DNA of 40,727 nucleotides from an uncultured Clostridia bacterium (GTDB lineage Bacteria; Bacillota; Clostridia; Christensenellales; Borkfalkiaceae): positions 1 through 40,727 of the forward strand of contig CANRAI010000002.1 in assembly GCA_947628555.1 (NCBI GenBank). The letters run 5' to 3'. This document shows, piece after piece, positions 23,810 through 32,718 of the stretch (positions within the stretch are counted from its first letter, which is position 1; every line of letters starts with the position of its first letter). Under the pieces are notes generated by a model, which worked only from the letters and a program-made list of their open reading frames with translations, made no database searches and was not told where the DNA came from. A program made the translations under genes and the position numbers.

Positions 23810-26440
23810 TTGAATTATTATTCCGATAAAACCGAAGAAGTTTTATCCGCGCTGGAAACGTCGGGGAGCGGGCTTTCCGAAGAACAGGCGGCGGAACGGC
23901 TTTTAAAATACGGCAAGAACGCCATACAAGGCAAAAAGCGCAGACCGCTTATAGTGCGGTTTTTCGCGCAATTTGCGGACGCCATGATTTTGGTGCTGCT
24001 TGCCGCTGCGGGCGTTTCGGCGGGTTTTGCCATTTACGGCGCAATAGCTCACGGAGAGCCGCTGACGGAGCTGATTGACAGCGTGATAATTCTCGTTATC
24101 GTAATAATTAATGCAGTAATCGGCTGCGTGCAGGAGAGCAAAGCCGAAAACGCGCTTGACGCCCTGCGGGAGAAAAACAAGCCCTTTGTAAAGGTAATAC
24201 GCGGCGGAGAGCTTAAATCGGTTCCCGCCGAAAATCTTACCGTGGGGGACGTGGTTGCGTTGGAAGCGGGCGACGTTGTTCCCGCCGATATGCGGCTTAT
24301 TTCAACCGCTTCGCTTAAAATAGAGGAAGCGGCGCTGACGGGCGAATCCGTTCCGTCCGAAAAACACGCCGAAGCGGCGGTTGAGGAAGGCGCGGCGCTC
24401 GGCGACAGACAGAATATGGCATATATGGGCGGCACCGTCGCTTACGGCCGCGGAAAGGGTGCGGTTATCGCCGTGGGCATGGCTACGGAAATGGGAAAAA
24501 TCGCATACATGTTGCAAAATTCGAAGGAACAGCCCTCGCCCCTGAACAGGCAGCTTGCGCGCACCGCCAAAGTTCTTTCGTTTATTGTACTTGCGGTCGC
24601 GGCGGTGATTTTCGCCGTTTCTATGTTCCGCGACGCCTCGCAATGGAGCGAAGCGTTTATGACAAGCGTTGCGATAGCCGTGGCGGCGATACCCGAGGGA
24701 CTGCCCGCCGTGGTGACGATTGTCCTCGCCCTGGGCGTGCAAAGAATGTCCCGCCGCAACGCAATAGTCAAAAATCTGTCCTCTGTGGAAACGCTCGGCT
24801 GCTGCGAGGTGATATGTTCAGACAAAACGGGCACTCTCACCCTGAATAAAATGACGGTCAAGGACAGCTATTCGCCCTCAGGCGACGTGCGGATTTTAAA
24901 GGACATACTGTGTCTTTGCAACGATACCGCGGTCACTGCGGCGGGGCTTGCGGGCGACCCTACCGAAACAGCCCTTGTCGCATGGTCGTTCGGCGAAAAG
25001 GGCGAAGGTTACGCGGAGTTTTCGGAAAAAAACAAGCGTATAGGCGAATTGCCTTTCGACAGCGTAAGAAAGCTTATGACCACCGTAAACGAAAGGGCGG
25101 ACGGCGTATATTCATATACGAAAGGCGCGCCCGATATGCTTATAGCGCGGTGTTCGAAAATTTTGACGGCGGACGGCGTGCGTGAAATCACCGAAAAGGA
25201 TATAGAGGAAATTAACGGCGCAAACGCGGAAATGGCGGGTAAAGCCCTGCGCGTGCTTGCGGCGGCGTATGCCGAGGGGAATACGCTTAAAGAGCAAAAT
25301 CTGATATTCGCGGGGCTTGCGGGAATGATAGACCCGCCCCGTCCCGAAGTAAAAGCGGCTGTCGAAAAGTGCCGCGCCGCAGGAATGAAGCCCCTTATGA
25401 TTACGGGCGACCATCTTGAAACGGCGCGCGCGATAGCGGCGGAGCTGGGAATTTTAAAGGAAGGCGATTTGTGCGCAACGGGCGTGCAGCTTGATAAGAT
25501 TTCCGACGAAGAGCTTTCACGCGATATTGAAAAGTATTCGGTATTCGCCCGCGTGAGTCCGGAAAACAAGATAAGGATAGTAAAGGCGTTTAAGGCGCGC
25601 GGCAAGGTCACGGCGATGACGGGCGACGGAGTAAACGACGCGCCGTCCATAAAGGAAGCGGACATAGGCATAGGTATGGGCATTACGGGCACGCAGGTTT
25701 CCAAGGAAGCTTCCGACATGGTGCTTGCGGACGACAACTTCGCCACAATCGTCGATGCGGTGGAAGAAGGGCGTAAGATATTTTCGAACATAACCAAAGC
25801 GATACAGTTTTTGCTTTCCGCAAACATAGCCGAAGTTTTATGCCTTTTTATAGCCACGGTAATCCTCGGAGAACAGTTTCTCACCCCGGTGATGATTTTA
25901 TGGGTCAACCTTATAACCGATTCCTTCCCTGCGCTGTCCCTCGGCGCCGAGGAAGCGGAACACGACGTAATGAGCCTTCCGCCGCGCAAAAGCGGGCGTT
26001 CGCTGTTCGCGGGCGCAATGGGGCGGGATATACTTTTTCAGGGCGCTTTGCAGACGGCGCTTGTGCTTACCTCATATCTTTTGGGCGAGCACGTTCTGGA
26101 TACGTCCGTCCACGCCGTCTCGATGACCATGGCGTTCGTAAGCCTGTGCTTTATCCAGCTTTTCCACTCATTTAACCTGCGTTCGCAGAAAAACAGCGTG
26201 CTCAATAAAAAAATCTTTTCCAATAAATATCTCGATTTGTCTCTGCTGCTCGGCGTAATTCTGACCGTAGCGGTAGTGGCTGTTCCCGCGTTTAACGGAA
26301 TTTTCCGCACCGCGCCCCTCAATCTTTACGAATGGCTTACGGCTGTCGGCGTTGCGCTTGCCATAGTGCCGCTGGTGGAAACCGAAAAGCTGTTTGTAAA
26401 GCTTTTTACAAGGAAAAAGAAAAAATCCGTTGACGCTTAA
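23810..26440 (+). CDS. Cation-transporting P-type ATPase, Ca2+ type
   Basis: Membrane pump of the P2 (SERCA/PMCA-like) class that exports Ca2+ from the cytosol using ATP; 876 aa, the usual length. In order: the N-terminal cation ATPase segment, actuator motif TGES, membrane helix 4 with AIPEGLPAVVTIVLALG, phosphorylation site DKTGTLT (Asp near residue 338), nucleotide-domain KGAPD, hinge MTGDGVNDAPSIKEADIGIGMG, and helix 6 with NLITDSFPALSLG. PEGLP and the N/D pattern of helix 6 favour Ca2+ over Na+/K+ or heavy metals. Translation starts at TTG (23810), eight bases after GAGG. The gene stands alone between the restriction pair and the ABC transporter. Confidence 0.93.
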   Translation: MNYYSDKTEEVLSALETSGSGLSEEQAAERLLKYGKNAIQGKKRRPLIVRFFAQFADAMILVLLAAAGVSAGFAIYGAIAHGEPLTELIDSVIILVIVIINAVIGCVQESKAENALDALREKNKPFVKVIRGGELKSVPAENLTVGDVVALEAGDVVPADMRLISTASLKIEEAALTGESVPSEKHAEAAVEEGAALGDRQNMAYMGGTVAYGRGKGAVIAVGMATEMGKIAYMLQNSKEQPSPLNRQLARTAKVLSFIVLAVAAVIFAVSMFRDASQWSEAFMTSVAIAVAAIPEGLPAVVTIVLALGVQRMSRRNAIVKNLSSVETLGCCEVICSDKTGTLTLNKMTVKDSYSPSGDVRILKDILCLCNDTAVTAAGLAGDPTETALVAWSFGEKGEGYAEFSEKNKRIGELPFDSVRKLMTTVNERADGVYSYTKGAPDMLIARCSKILTADGVREITEKDIEEINGANAEMAGKALRVLAAAYAEGNTLKEQNLIFAGLAGMIDPPRPEVKAAVEKCRAAGMKPLMITGDHLETARAIAAELGILKEGDLCATGVQLDKISDEELSRDIEKYSVFARVSPENKIRIVKAFKARGKVTAMTGDGVNDAPSIKEADIGIGMGITGTQVSKEASDMVLADDNFATIVDAVEEGRKIFSNITKAIQFLLSANIAEVLCLFIATVILGEQFLTPVMILWVNLITDSFPALSLGAEEAEHDVMSLPPRKSGRSLFAGAMGRDILFQGALQTALVLTSYLLGEHVLDTSVHAVSMTMAFVSLCFIQLFHSFNLRSQKNSVLNKKIFSNKYLDLSLLLGVILTVAVVAVPAFNGIFRTAPLNLYEWLTAVGVALAIVPLVETEKLFVKLFTRKKKKSVDA

Positions 26441-26473
26441 ATGCGATTCGGAAAAAATATCGCATACGTATTA

Positions 26474-26502
26474 TTGATTTTTTACATGATATATTATATA
26501 AT
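26474..26502 (+). promoter_or_regulatory. Promoter upstream of the ABC transporter
   Basis: TTGATT (26474-26479), 17-bp spacer, TATAAT (26497-26502). Transcription would start near 26510 and leave a ~210-nt leader. Confidence 0.7.
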
Positions 26503-26509
26503 CTTAAAG

Positions 26510-26720
26510 TAACTATATATCTTTTGCGCAGTGGCGAAGTACGCTTTTTGCCCGGCGCGTTTTTTGTTAAACAATCGGTGATTGCCCGTGGGAATTTAAT
26601 TTGAATTTTTTTACACGTTTGGTTGCCAAGCCCGATGAATTTGCAGGATGCCCGAAGAACAGCCTGTGTGACAAATTAAGAATTTACGTTAAAAAACCTT
26701 TACATTAAAGAGAAAAAATT
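26510..26720 (+). promoter_or_regulatory. ~210-nt leader of the ABC transporter gene, unrecognised
   Basis: A long untranslated leader between the promoter and the ATG. It holds four scattered copies of GCCCG (TTGCCCGG, ATTGCCCGTG, AAGCCCGATG, ATGCCCGAAG), a CAGG/CCTG stem and a possible 14-codon reading frame at about 26635 (MNLQDARRTACVTN) without a clear ribosome site. Long leaders are common in front of antibiotic-responsive ABC transporters, but I recognise no known riboswitch. Confidence 0.4.
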
Positions 26721-29141
26721 ATGCTTCGAATCAAAAACGTCACAAAAAATTATACGGTCGCCAAAGAATTGCAGGTGCGCGCTTTGGACAACTTTTCTTT
26801 GAACTTCCGCAAAAGCGAATTTGTGGCGGTGCTCGGACCGTCGGGCTGCGGCAAAACCACGTTTCTCAATATCATAGGCGGGCTGGACAACTTCGGGGAC
26901 GGCGACGTGCTTGTCGGCGGGAGGAGCATAAAGAATTTCCGCGGGCGGGATATGGACGAATACCGCAACCGTTCCGTTGGTTTCGTTTTTCAGGGATATA
27001 ACCTTGTGCCCAATCTCAATGTTTTGGGCAACGTTACTTTGGCCCTTTCCCTGCAAGGCGTTCCCAAAAGGGAAAGGGAGGAAAAAGCCCGTGCGGCGCT
27101 TAAAAAAGTAGGGCTGGAAGGACAAATGAAAAAGCATCCCAACCAGCTTTCGGGCGGACAGATGCAGAGGGTGGCCATTGCCCGAGCGATTGTCAACGAC
27201 CCCGAAATAATTCTTGCCGACGAGCCGACGGGCGCTTTGGACAGCGAAACGGGAGAAGTCATAGCCGAACTTCTGAAAGAGCTTTCCAGAGACAGGCTTG
27301 TAATAATTGTCACCCATAACGGCGACCTTGCCCGCAGGTACGCCACGCGCATTGTAAATCTTTTGGACGGCAGGCTTGTAAGCGACACCGACCCCTACAC
27401 GGACGGCGAAGCGGAGCGCGAAGAAGCGGTTCTTTCGGAAAGCGCCGCTGCGGGCCGTACTTCGCCCGCGGAGGAAGCGGGCGTGCCCTCTAAAAATAAA
27501 AGCAAGCTGAAAATGCCGCTGAAAATGGCGCTGGGTATATCTGTGAACAGTATGCTTTCCAAAAAATGGCGGGTATTCTGGACAAGTTTCGCGGGAAGCA
27601 TAGGTATTTTCGGCATAGCCATAGTGCTTGCCATAAGCATAGGCATGGGCAACTACGTCAACGCCATGCAGACGGAAGCCGTGGGCGACAGCGCCATAAG
27701 GCTGGGAGAAACGGCTTACAGCCTGAACAGAATACTGAGCATTATGGAAGAAGAGGGCGGGAACAACAACACGCCCTATCCCGACATAGACGGAGTAATC
27801 CCCTACCAGCGCGAAAGTTTCTCCTCTAAAAGTACCCTTACGGACGAATTTATCGAGTACATCCGCAATGTAAACGGCGAATGGGTAAAATCCATAAATT
27901 ATACTTACAGCGTGCAGATGCACGTTTTGGAAAAGAACGGGGATTCATACGAGCCGAGGGAAAGCTGGTCGGGCGTTGCGCGCCAGATGATTGAAGAGGA
28001 CGAACTGATAGAGGATAACTACGACGTTCTGTATAAATCGGAAAGTTCGGAAACGGGCTATCCGAAGAAATTTAGTGAAGTTTCTCTGGTTGTGGATAAA
28101 TTCAACCGTATCAGCCCTTCCACGCTTGTTGCGCTGGGAATTTCCTTTACCGGCAAAGACGGTTCGTACAGGCAAGTGCCTTTTACGGAGATAGCGGACA
28201 GGGAATATACTTTCGTTTTAAACGACGGCTGGTATATCCCCCGCGGGAACGGCACTTTCAGGACGGCTGCCGCGGCGGATTACGCAAATATCTCCCCCGT
28301 GAACACTTTTCAGGTGAAAATCGTCAGCATACTCCGCGTTAAAAACAACGATTCCACACTTTGGCTGGATTCGGGCATAGCGTATCTTCCCGAACTTTCG
28401 GGATTTCTTGTCCGGAACGCAAGGGAATCGGAAGTGGGCAGGGCGCAGCTTGCCTCCAAGGACAGAAACGTGCTTACGGGCGAAGAATTTAAACCCTCCG
28501 TCCCCGGTTCGGAGGAGAACGAACGGTTGCAGAAGGATTCTCTGTACGTAAACGCGCTTAAAGCCGTAGGCGCTTTCACCGTGCCTACCAGCGTGCAGAT
28601 ATATCCCACCGATCTCGCGGCAAAACGGAGTATCGCCGCATATATCGACGCGTGGAACGACGTCCACCCCGACGGCACCGTGGATTACCTCGACCTGACG
28701 AATCTTGCGCTTACTACCCTTTCTAACTTCATAGACGTGGTAACGTATATCCTCGTCGCGTTTTCGGCTGTCGCGCTGATAGTGTCGTCCGTTATGATAA
28801 GCGTAACGACATATACTTCTGTGGTGGAACGCACCAAGGAAATAGGTATTCTCAGAAGCCTCGGCGCGCGAAAAATTGATATATCCGGAATATTCAACGG
28901 CGAATCCGCTATTGTGGGAGGACTTGCCGGATTTATGGGCGTGGCTTTCGCGCTTATCGCGGGCGTGGTGATAAACGCGCTTCTCCGTTCAGTGTTGGGC
29001 GTAAGCGGGCTAGTCGCGTTTAATTGGCAGATAATTGTCGGGATGTTCTTCTTGTCGGTAGCGCTCACTTTGCTCGCGGGGCTTGTACCCGCCGTGATAG
29101 CCGCCAACAAAAACCCTGTATCCTGCCTGCGTTCCGAATAA
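26721..29141 (+). CDS. MacB-type ABC transporter, fused ATPase and permease
   Basis: One 806-aa chain joins an ATP-binding domain of the lipoprotein/antimicrobial-peptide exporter class to a FtsX/MacB permease. Walker [10 protein letters not shown] (39-47), signature [14 protein letters not shown] (near 142) and Walker [17 protein letters not shown] are intact. A charged linker (about residues 220-265) leads to a first membrane helix ([15 protein letters not shown]), a large extracytoplasmic domain, and three C-terminal helices with the family motif [18 protein letters not shown]. Such proteins work as mechanotransmitters that extract or export peptides, lipoproteins or antibiotics rather than as classical channels. 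The ribosome site is weak (AAAGAGA). No two-component genes are adjacent. The substrate is unknown. Confidence 0.92.
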   Translation: MLRIKNVTKNYTVAKELQVRALDNFSLNFRKSEFVAVLGPSGCGKTTFLNIIGGLDNFGDGDVLVGGRSIKNFRGRDMDEYRNRSVGFVFQGYNLVPNLNVLGNVTLALSLQGVPKREREEKARAALKKVGLEGQMKKHPNQLSGGQMQRVAIARAIVNDPEIILADEPTGALDSETGEVIAELLKELSRDRLVIIVTHNGDLARRYATRIVNLLDGRLVSDTDPYTDGEAEREEAVLSESAAAGRTSPAEEAGVPSKNKSKLKMPLKMALGISVNSMLSKKWRVFWTSFAGSIGIFGIAIVLAISIGMGNYVNAMQTEAVGDSAIRLGETAYSLNRILSIMEEEGGNNNTPYPDIDGVIPYQRESFSSKSTLTDEFIEYIRNVNGEWVKSINYTYSVQMHVLEKNGDSYEPRESWSGVARQMIEEDELIEDNYDVLYKSESSETGYPKKFSEVSLVVDKFNRISPSTLVALGISFTGKDGSYRQVPFTEIADREYTFVLNDGWYIPRGNGTFRTAAAADYANISPVNTFQVKIVSILRVKNNDSTLWLDSGIAYLPELSGFLVRNARESEVGRAQLASKDRNVLTGEEFKPSVPGSEENERLQKDSLYVNALKAVGAFTVPTSVQIYPTDLAAKRSIAAYIDAWNDVHPDGTVDYLDLTNLALTTLSNFIDVVTYILVAFSAVALIVSSVMISVTTYTSVVERTKEIGILRSLGARKIDISGIFNGESAIVGGLAGFMGVAFALIAGVVINALLRSVLGVSGLVAFNWQIIVGMFFLSVALTLLAGLVPAVIAANKNPVSCLRSE

Positions 29142-29167
29142 GAGGTTTAAAATATTTTTACCGTTAA

Positions 29168-29190
29168 AGACGCCCGAAAGGGCGTTTTCG
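29168..29190 (+). terminator. Terminator of the ABC transporter gene
   Basis: ACGCCC-GAAA-GGGCGT (29170-29185) followed by TTTTCGCTTT. Confidence 0.8.
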
Positions 29191-29223
29191 CTTTATATTT
29201 TTTGCGAAAGTCCGTAAAAATTC

Positions 29224-29252
29224 TTTACAAATCAGATAAATTCTGTTAAAAT
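29224..29252 (+). promoter_or_regulatory. rpsB-tsf promoter
   Basis: TTTACA (29224-29229), 17-bp spacer, TAAAAT (29247-29252). The ~115-nt leader that follows contains CGCGGG (near 29280) that can pair with CCCGCG (near 29345), next to the ribosome site. It may be an S2-responsive leader, though it matches no leader I know. Confidence 0.65.
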
Positions 29253-29374
29253 GACAGGGCTGTAAAAAATTCACACTCGCGGGGCGGGCACTCCGTGGCG
29301 GTAAATTCTTTTCAATGCCGCATATAAGTGCCGCAAAAGCCGCGCCCGCGGGGAGGTTAAACGGAGGAATTAAA

Positions 29375-30154
29375 ATGGCAGTAATCACAATGAAACAACT
29401 GCTCGAAGCGGGCGTACACTTCGGGCACCAGACGAGAAAATGGAATCCCAAAATGGACAAATACATCTATGCGTCCAGAAACGACATTCACATTATCGAC
29501 TTGCAGCTTACGGTTGACCTTATCGAGGAAGCTTATAAGTTCGTGTGCGAATCGGTCAAGGAAGGCAAAACCGTTCTTTTCGTCGGCACGAAGAAGCAGG
29601 CGCAGGACGCCATAAAGGAAGAGGCTGAGCGCTGCGGCATGTACTATGTAAATTCCCGCTGGCTGGGCGGCACTTTGACCAACTTCAAGACCATTCGTTC
29701 GCGCATAGACAGAATGGTTAAAATCGAAAAAATGGAAGCAAACGGCGAATTCGACCTTCTTCCCAAAAAGGAAGTCGCAAAGCTCAAAGACGAATTCGAA
29801 AAGCTTCAAACCAACCTCGGCGGAATCAGGGAAATGAACAAGCTGCCCGGCGTTATGTTCGTGGTTGACCCCCATAACGAGGACATTGCGGTAGCCGAAG
29901 CGCGTAAACTGAATATACCCATCGTCGCAATCACGGATACGAACTGCGACCCCGACCTCATAGACTACGTGATTCCCGGCAACGACGACGCTATTCGCGC
30001 CGTAAAGCTTATTTCGTCGGTAATCGCAAACGCCGTAATCGAAGCTAACCAAGGCGAAACTCCCGTCCTTCCCGTCGAGGAAGACGACTGCGAGCCCGTT
30101 TCCATAGAGGAAGTAGTTGCCGCGGATGAAATCCCCGCCGACAACGAGGACTGA
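29375..30154 (+). CDS. rpsB: 30S ribosomal protein S2
   Basis: Structural protein of the small ribosomal subunit, needed for binding of S1 or initiation elements to the 30S. The N-terminus [32 protein letters not shown] and the blocks [27 protein letters not shown] and [28 protein letters not shown] are canonical. The ORF track adds 20 codons upstream, but the ATG at 29375 follows GGAGG at ideal spacing and matches the family start, giving 259 aa. The acidic C-terminal tail ([25 protein letters not shown]) is a normal variable extension. First gene of rpsB-tsf. Confidence 0.98.
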   Translation: MAVITMKQLLEAGVHFGHQTRKWNPKMDKYIYASRNDIHIIDLQLTVDLIEEAYKFVCESVKEGKTVLFVGTKKQAQDAIKEEAERCGMYYVNSRWLGGTLTNFKTIRSRIDRMVKIEKMEANGEFDLLPKKEVAKLKDEFEKLQTNLGGIREMNKLPGVMFVVDPHNEDIAVAEARKLNIPIVAITDTNCDPDLIDYVIPGNDDAIRAVKLISSVIANAVIEANQGETPVLPVEEDDCEPVSIEEVVAADEIPADNED

Positions 30155-30192
30155 AAAAAAGAAAAAATTCAGCAGAATAAGGAGATATAATT

Positions 30193-31095
30193 ATGTCATT
30201 CACGGCAAAGGACGTAGCAGCCCTGCGCGATAAGAGCGGCGCGGGTATGCTCGATTGCAAAAAGGCGCTTACCGACGCCGACGGCGATATGGAAAAAGCT
30301 GCCGAGCTCCTTCGCGAGCGCGGAATAGCAAAAGCTGTAAAGAAAGAAGGCAGAATAGCTGCGGAAGGCGTAGTGGGCGCATTCGTATGCGAAAAATGTA
30401 ATACGGGCGTTCTTCTTGAAATCAACTGCGAGAGCGACTTCGTTTCCCGCGGAGAAAAATTCCACGGCATAGTTGACGAAGTGGCAAAAGTAATAGCAAA
30501 GAACAAGCCCGCCGATATCGAGGCTTTGAACGCCTGCACGCTGGACGGCGTGACCGTAAAGGATTATATTGTAAACCAAACCGCGGTCATAGGCGAAAAA
30601 ATTTCCATACGCCGTTTCGTTATTTACGAAAATGCCGGCAAAATCGAAACTTATATCCATATGGGCGGCAAGGTAGGCGTTATGGTTGACGCCGCCGACT
30701 TCACCGCGGGCGCTGAGGAAACTTTACACGACGTAGCCCTTCAAATCGCCGCGTCCAGACCCCTTTATATCACCCGCGAGGAAGTTCCCGCGGAAGTGCT
30801 TGCAAAGGAAAAGGAAATCATGCTCGTCCAGATGCAGAACGACCCCAAGAACGCCAATAAGCCCCAGAACATTCTCGAAAAGATAGTGGAAGGCAAGCTG
30901 GGCAAGTTCTATGAGGAAAACTGCCTTATGGAGCAGCCTTTCGTAAAGGACGATTCGATGAAAGTCGGGCAGGTTATCGGCAAGAAGTTTAAAGTTGCGC
31001 GCTTCGTCCGTTTCGAAATGGGCGAGGGGCTGGAAAAGAAGAACGAGAATTTGCAGGACGAAGTCGCAAAGCAAATCGAGTCCATGAAAAAGTAA
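30193..31095 (+). CDS. tsf: Elongation factor Ts
   Basis: Guanine-nucleotide exchange factor that regenerates EF-Tu-GTP during translation. The N-terminal UBA-like signature FTAKDVAALRDKSGAGMLDCKKALTDADGDMEKAAELLRERGIAKA and the second signature GVLLEINCESDFVSR are intact. At 300 aa it is of usual length. It follows rpsB by 38 bp with an AAGGAG site and ends before a strong terminator, which separates it here from pyrH, its usual follower. Confidence 0.98.
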   Translation: MSFTAKDVAALRDKSGAGMLDCKKALTDADGDMEKAAELLRERGIAKAVKKEGRIAAEGVVGAFVCEKCNTGVLLEINCESDFVSRGEKFHGIVDEVAKVIAKNKPADIEALNACTLDGVTVKDYIVNQTAVIGEKISIRRFVIYENAGKIETYIHMGGKVGVMVDAADFTAGAEETLHDVALQIAASRPLYITREEVPAEVLAKEKEIMLVQMQNDPKNANKPQNILEKIVEGKLGKFYEENCLMEQPFVKDDSMKVGQVIGKKFKVARFVRFEMGEGLEKKNENLQDEVAKQIESMKK

Positions 31096-31103
31096 GTAAA
31101 AAC

Positions 31104-31139
31104 AAAAAAACGGCGAAGCTATGGCTTCGCCGTTTTTTT
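31104..31139 (+). terminator. Terminator of rpsB-tsf
   Basis: AAAAAAACGGCGAAGC, loop TATG, GCTTCGCCGTTTTTTT: a perfect stem with a T run on either strand, so it can act in both directions. Confidence 0.93.
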
Positions 31140-31173
31140 ATGCCGCCGCGCGGCAAAATTTTTTAAAGATTTT

Positions 31174-31389
31174 TCAAAAAATGTCCAAATCGAAAAGATA
31201 ATCCGCCGAAATGTCCAACATTTTGCAAAGCGTGATTATCTGCAAATAGTTTAATTCAAAAATCCCGTTTTCAAAGCGGCTGTACTGTTGCTGGGTCATC
31301 AGCATTTTTTTAGCGACTTGCGTTTGGGTGTACCCTGCGGCACGCCTTGCCTCTTTTAACCGTTCGCCCACTTGTTTTTTTATATCCAT
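31174..31389 (-). CDS. Small XRE-family HTH regulator, 71 aa
   Basis: Single-domain Cro/C1-type DNA-binding protein. The five-helix pattern is complete: VGERLKEARRAAGYTQTQVAKKMLMTQQQYSRFENGIFELNYLQIITLCKMLDISADYLFDL, with the recognition helix QQQYSRFENG. No sensor domain follows, so it acts as a bare repressor/activator or antitoxin-like regulator. It is divergent from a membrane-protein gene whose promoter contains a perfect palindrome, the probable operator. No Shine-Dalgarno is seen before its ATG. It lies in an island that splits tsf from pyrH. Confidence 0.92.
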   Translation of the reverse strand: MDIKKQVGERLKEARRAAGYTQTQVAKKMLMTQQQYSRFENGIFELNYLQIITLCKMLDISADYLFDLDIF

Positions 31390-31424
31390 ATTTTAATTTT
31401 GTGCACTTTACATCACTTTAATGC

Positions 31425-31453
31425 TTGACATACATCATAAAATGATGTAAAAT
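31425..31453 (+). promoter_or_regulatory. Promoter of the island membrane-protein gene
   Basis: TTGACA (31425-31430), 17-bp spacer, TAAAAT (31448-31453). The spacer is filled by the palindromic operator. Confidence 0.85.
31431..31449. promoter_or_regulatory. Palindromic operator TACATCAT-AAA-ATGATGTA
   Basis: A perfect 8-bp inverted repeat with 3-bp centre lies exactly between the -35 and -10 of the promoter. A related half-site TTACATCA lies at about 31409-31416 toward the regulator gene. The position predicts repression of the membrane-protein gene, and perhaps autoregulation, by the adjacent XRE protein. Confidence 0.75.
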
Positions 31454-31480
31454 ATGTTTATAAAAATCGAGGATATACAG

Positions 31481-32080
31481 ATGAAAACTAAAAATGTTTT
31501 AATGCAAATATTTGTTTTAACTCCACTTACTTTATTGCATTCAGTTATAGGCATGGAGATATTATTATTTATTTTATCTTTTGCGGGTATAGAAATAGGA
31601 GGCTGGGAGTCGGGAATTTTCGTTTTGGATAGTTATGGTTCGCCATCTGAAAATTTTTTTGTTTACCCACTCATTGCTATTGCGATTTTTGTTGGAATCA
31701 GCAAATTAATAATAGAGTTAAAAGGTCATGAAACGCAATATAGCTATTGGGACAGCGAATTTGAATTTGAGGGTGAATATGACGAGGCAAGTCATAAAAT
31801 AAAAAACTTTAAACAAGTAAAAGGGGGCTGGTCAATGGCGACAAGGTGGGGAATTGTACTTATGGTTATGATAATCAGTCCTGCTACATTTTTATTGCAA
31901 TTAATATCATTGATTTTTATGATAATTAGTTTTTTTAGCAAACACATCTTATCATTTTATGGCGCAGTTCCTTATGAATGTTGTAGATTGCCCAAGATGC
32001 AAAAAATAATACATTTTTTGTTTGGTTTTGTTATAGTAACAAAGAAACAAAGATCAATAATATTGAAGAAGAAAAATTAA
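31481..32080 (+). CDS. Membrane protein of unknown function, 199 aa
   Basis: I do not recognise a family. The N-terminus has hydrophobic stretches (MQIFVLTPLTLLHSVIGMEILLFILSFAG and FFVYPLIAIAIFVGISKLII) and the second half has a longer one (WGIVLMVMIISPATFLLQLISLIFMIISFFS). Between them lies an acidic loop YSYWDSEFEFEGEYDEASHK. Predicted three to four membrane segments. The ATG at 31454 touches the -10 box and would not be in the transcript, so I use the ATG at 31481 with GAGGA upstream. AT-rich, in the island with the XRE regulator, which probably controls it through the palindrome. Confidence 0.75.
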   Translation: MKTKNVLMQIFVLTPLTLLHSVIGMEILLFILSFAGIEIGGWESGIFVLDSYGSPSENFFVYPLIAIAIFVGISKLIIELKGHETQYSYWDSEFEFEGEYDEASHKIKNFKQVKGGWSMATRWGIVLMVMIISPATFLLQLISLIFMIISFFSKHILSFYGAVPYECCRLPKMQKIIHFLFGFVIVTKKQRSIILKKKN

Positions 32081-32124
32081 AATAAAATCAATATTTTATT
32101 ATTTTTGAAAACAAGGAGAAAATA

Positions 32125-32556
32125 ATGTTCGGGAAAATCAATCTAAAAAAAGCGCATAAAACCATTAAAAAAGTGTTCGAAAGAGTAGGTTTGAGATGTG
32201 AAATCGAGACCGAAGCCAAGCACGTCATTGGCTCGGTTGACGACGTCACGATAGATAGAGAAAATTGTTCCGTGTTTATGATTATAGTTTATAGGGATGG
32301 GAGTTGTTTCATCAGCGCATGCTATGGGCATATGGAAAAAACCGAAATAAATCTTTTGGCGTTGTAGAATTTCAATTCTAAATCTTTGGGTTGGCGCGCA
32401 TATATAAACAATGAAGGGAATTTGAATTTCGACCTTGATTGTTTCAATGTAAATCCGTCAAAACTTAAACGTTTCCTGCGGTCGAATTTTGACGGGTTCA
32501 TTGACGGAGATACAGAGAAGTATTATCATCAATTGTGTCAAGCTTGCACAAAATAA
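32125..32556 (+). pseudogene. YbjN-like small protein gene interrupted by in-frame TAG
   Basis: The ORF track ends at 32367 (80 aa), but the same frame continues past that TAG for 62 more codons with clearly protein-like sequence (NFNSKSLGWRAYINNEGNLNFDLDCF...FDGFIDGDTEKYYHQLCQACTK) to TAA at 32554-32556. The joined product would be ~143 aa. Its pattern of strands and a C-terminal helix (asparagine after a hydrophobic helix, then D-L-D strands, then FIDGDTEKYYHQL) resembles the YbjN/type III chaperone-like fold, which I infer only weakly. The start has AAGGAG at good spacing. TAG is used as a true stop elsewhere in the window (rseP), so I call it a nonsense-broken gene. It lies in the island between tsf and pyrH. 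Confidence 0.65.
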
Positions 32557-32588
32557 AGGCTATGATAAAATTTAATTAAATGATTAGA

Positions 32589-32624
32589 GCGGCGCGGGCA
32601 TAGATTGCCCGCGCCGCAGATTTT
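32589..32624 (+). terminator. Terminator at the end of the island
   Basis: GCGGCGCGGGCA, loop TAGAT, TGCCCGCGCCGC (perfect 12-bp stem), then AGATTTT. It insulates pyrH from the island. Confidence 0.85.
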
Positions 32625-32662
32625 AAGGAGAGTACTTTTTTTTCCTAAATAAAGGAAAATCA

Positions 32663-32691
32663 TTGAAATTTACGGCGGGATATGTTATAAT
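32663..32691 (+). promoter_or_regulatory. pyrH-frr-uppS promoter
   Basis: TTGAAA (32663-32668), 17-bp spacer, TATAAT (32686-32691), 27 bp before the pyrH ATG, with AAGGAG between. Confidence 0.85.
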
Positions 32692-32718
32692 GTATAAAGC
32701 GAACTTTAAGGAGATTCT

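Noticed and set aside
25009-25989. 326-aa open frame antisense to the P-type ATPase gene
   Set aside because: Shadow of a clear ATPase; composition is typical of reverse-strand GC-rich codons.
26700-27923. 407-aa open frame antisense to the ABC transporter gene
   Set aside because: The forward frame has all ABC signatures; the reverse translation is low-quality and lacks any family feature.
32365-32367. TAG as a pyrrolysine or reassigned codon
   Set aside because: rseP ends with TAG at its expected C-terminus, so TAG is a working stop; no Pyl genes in the window.
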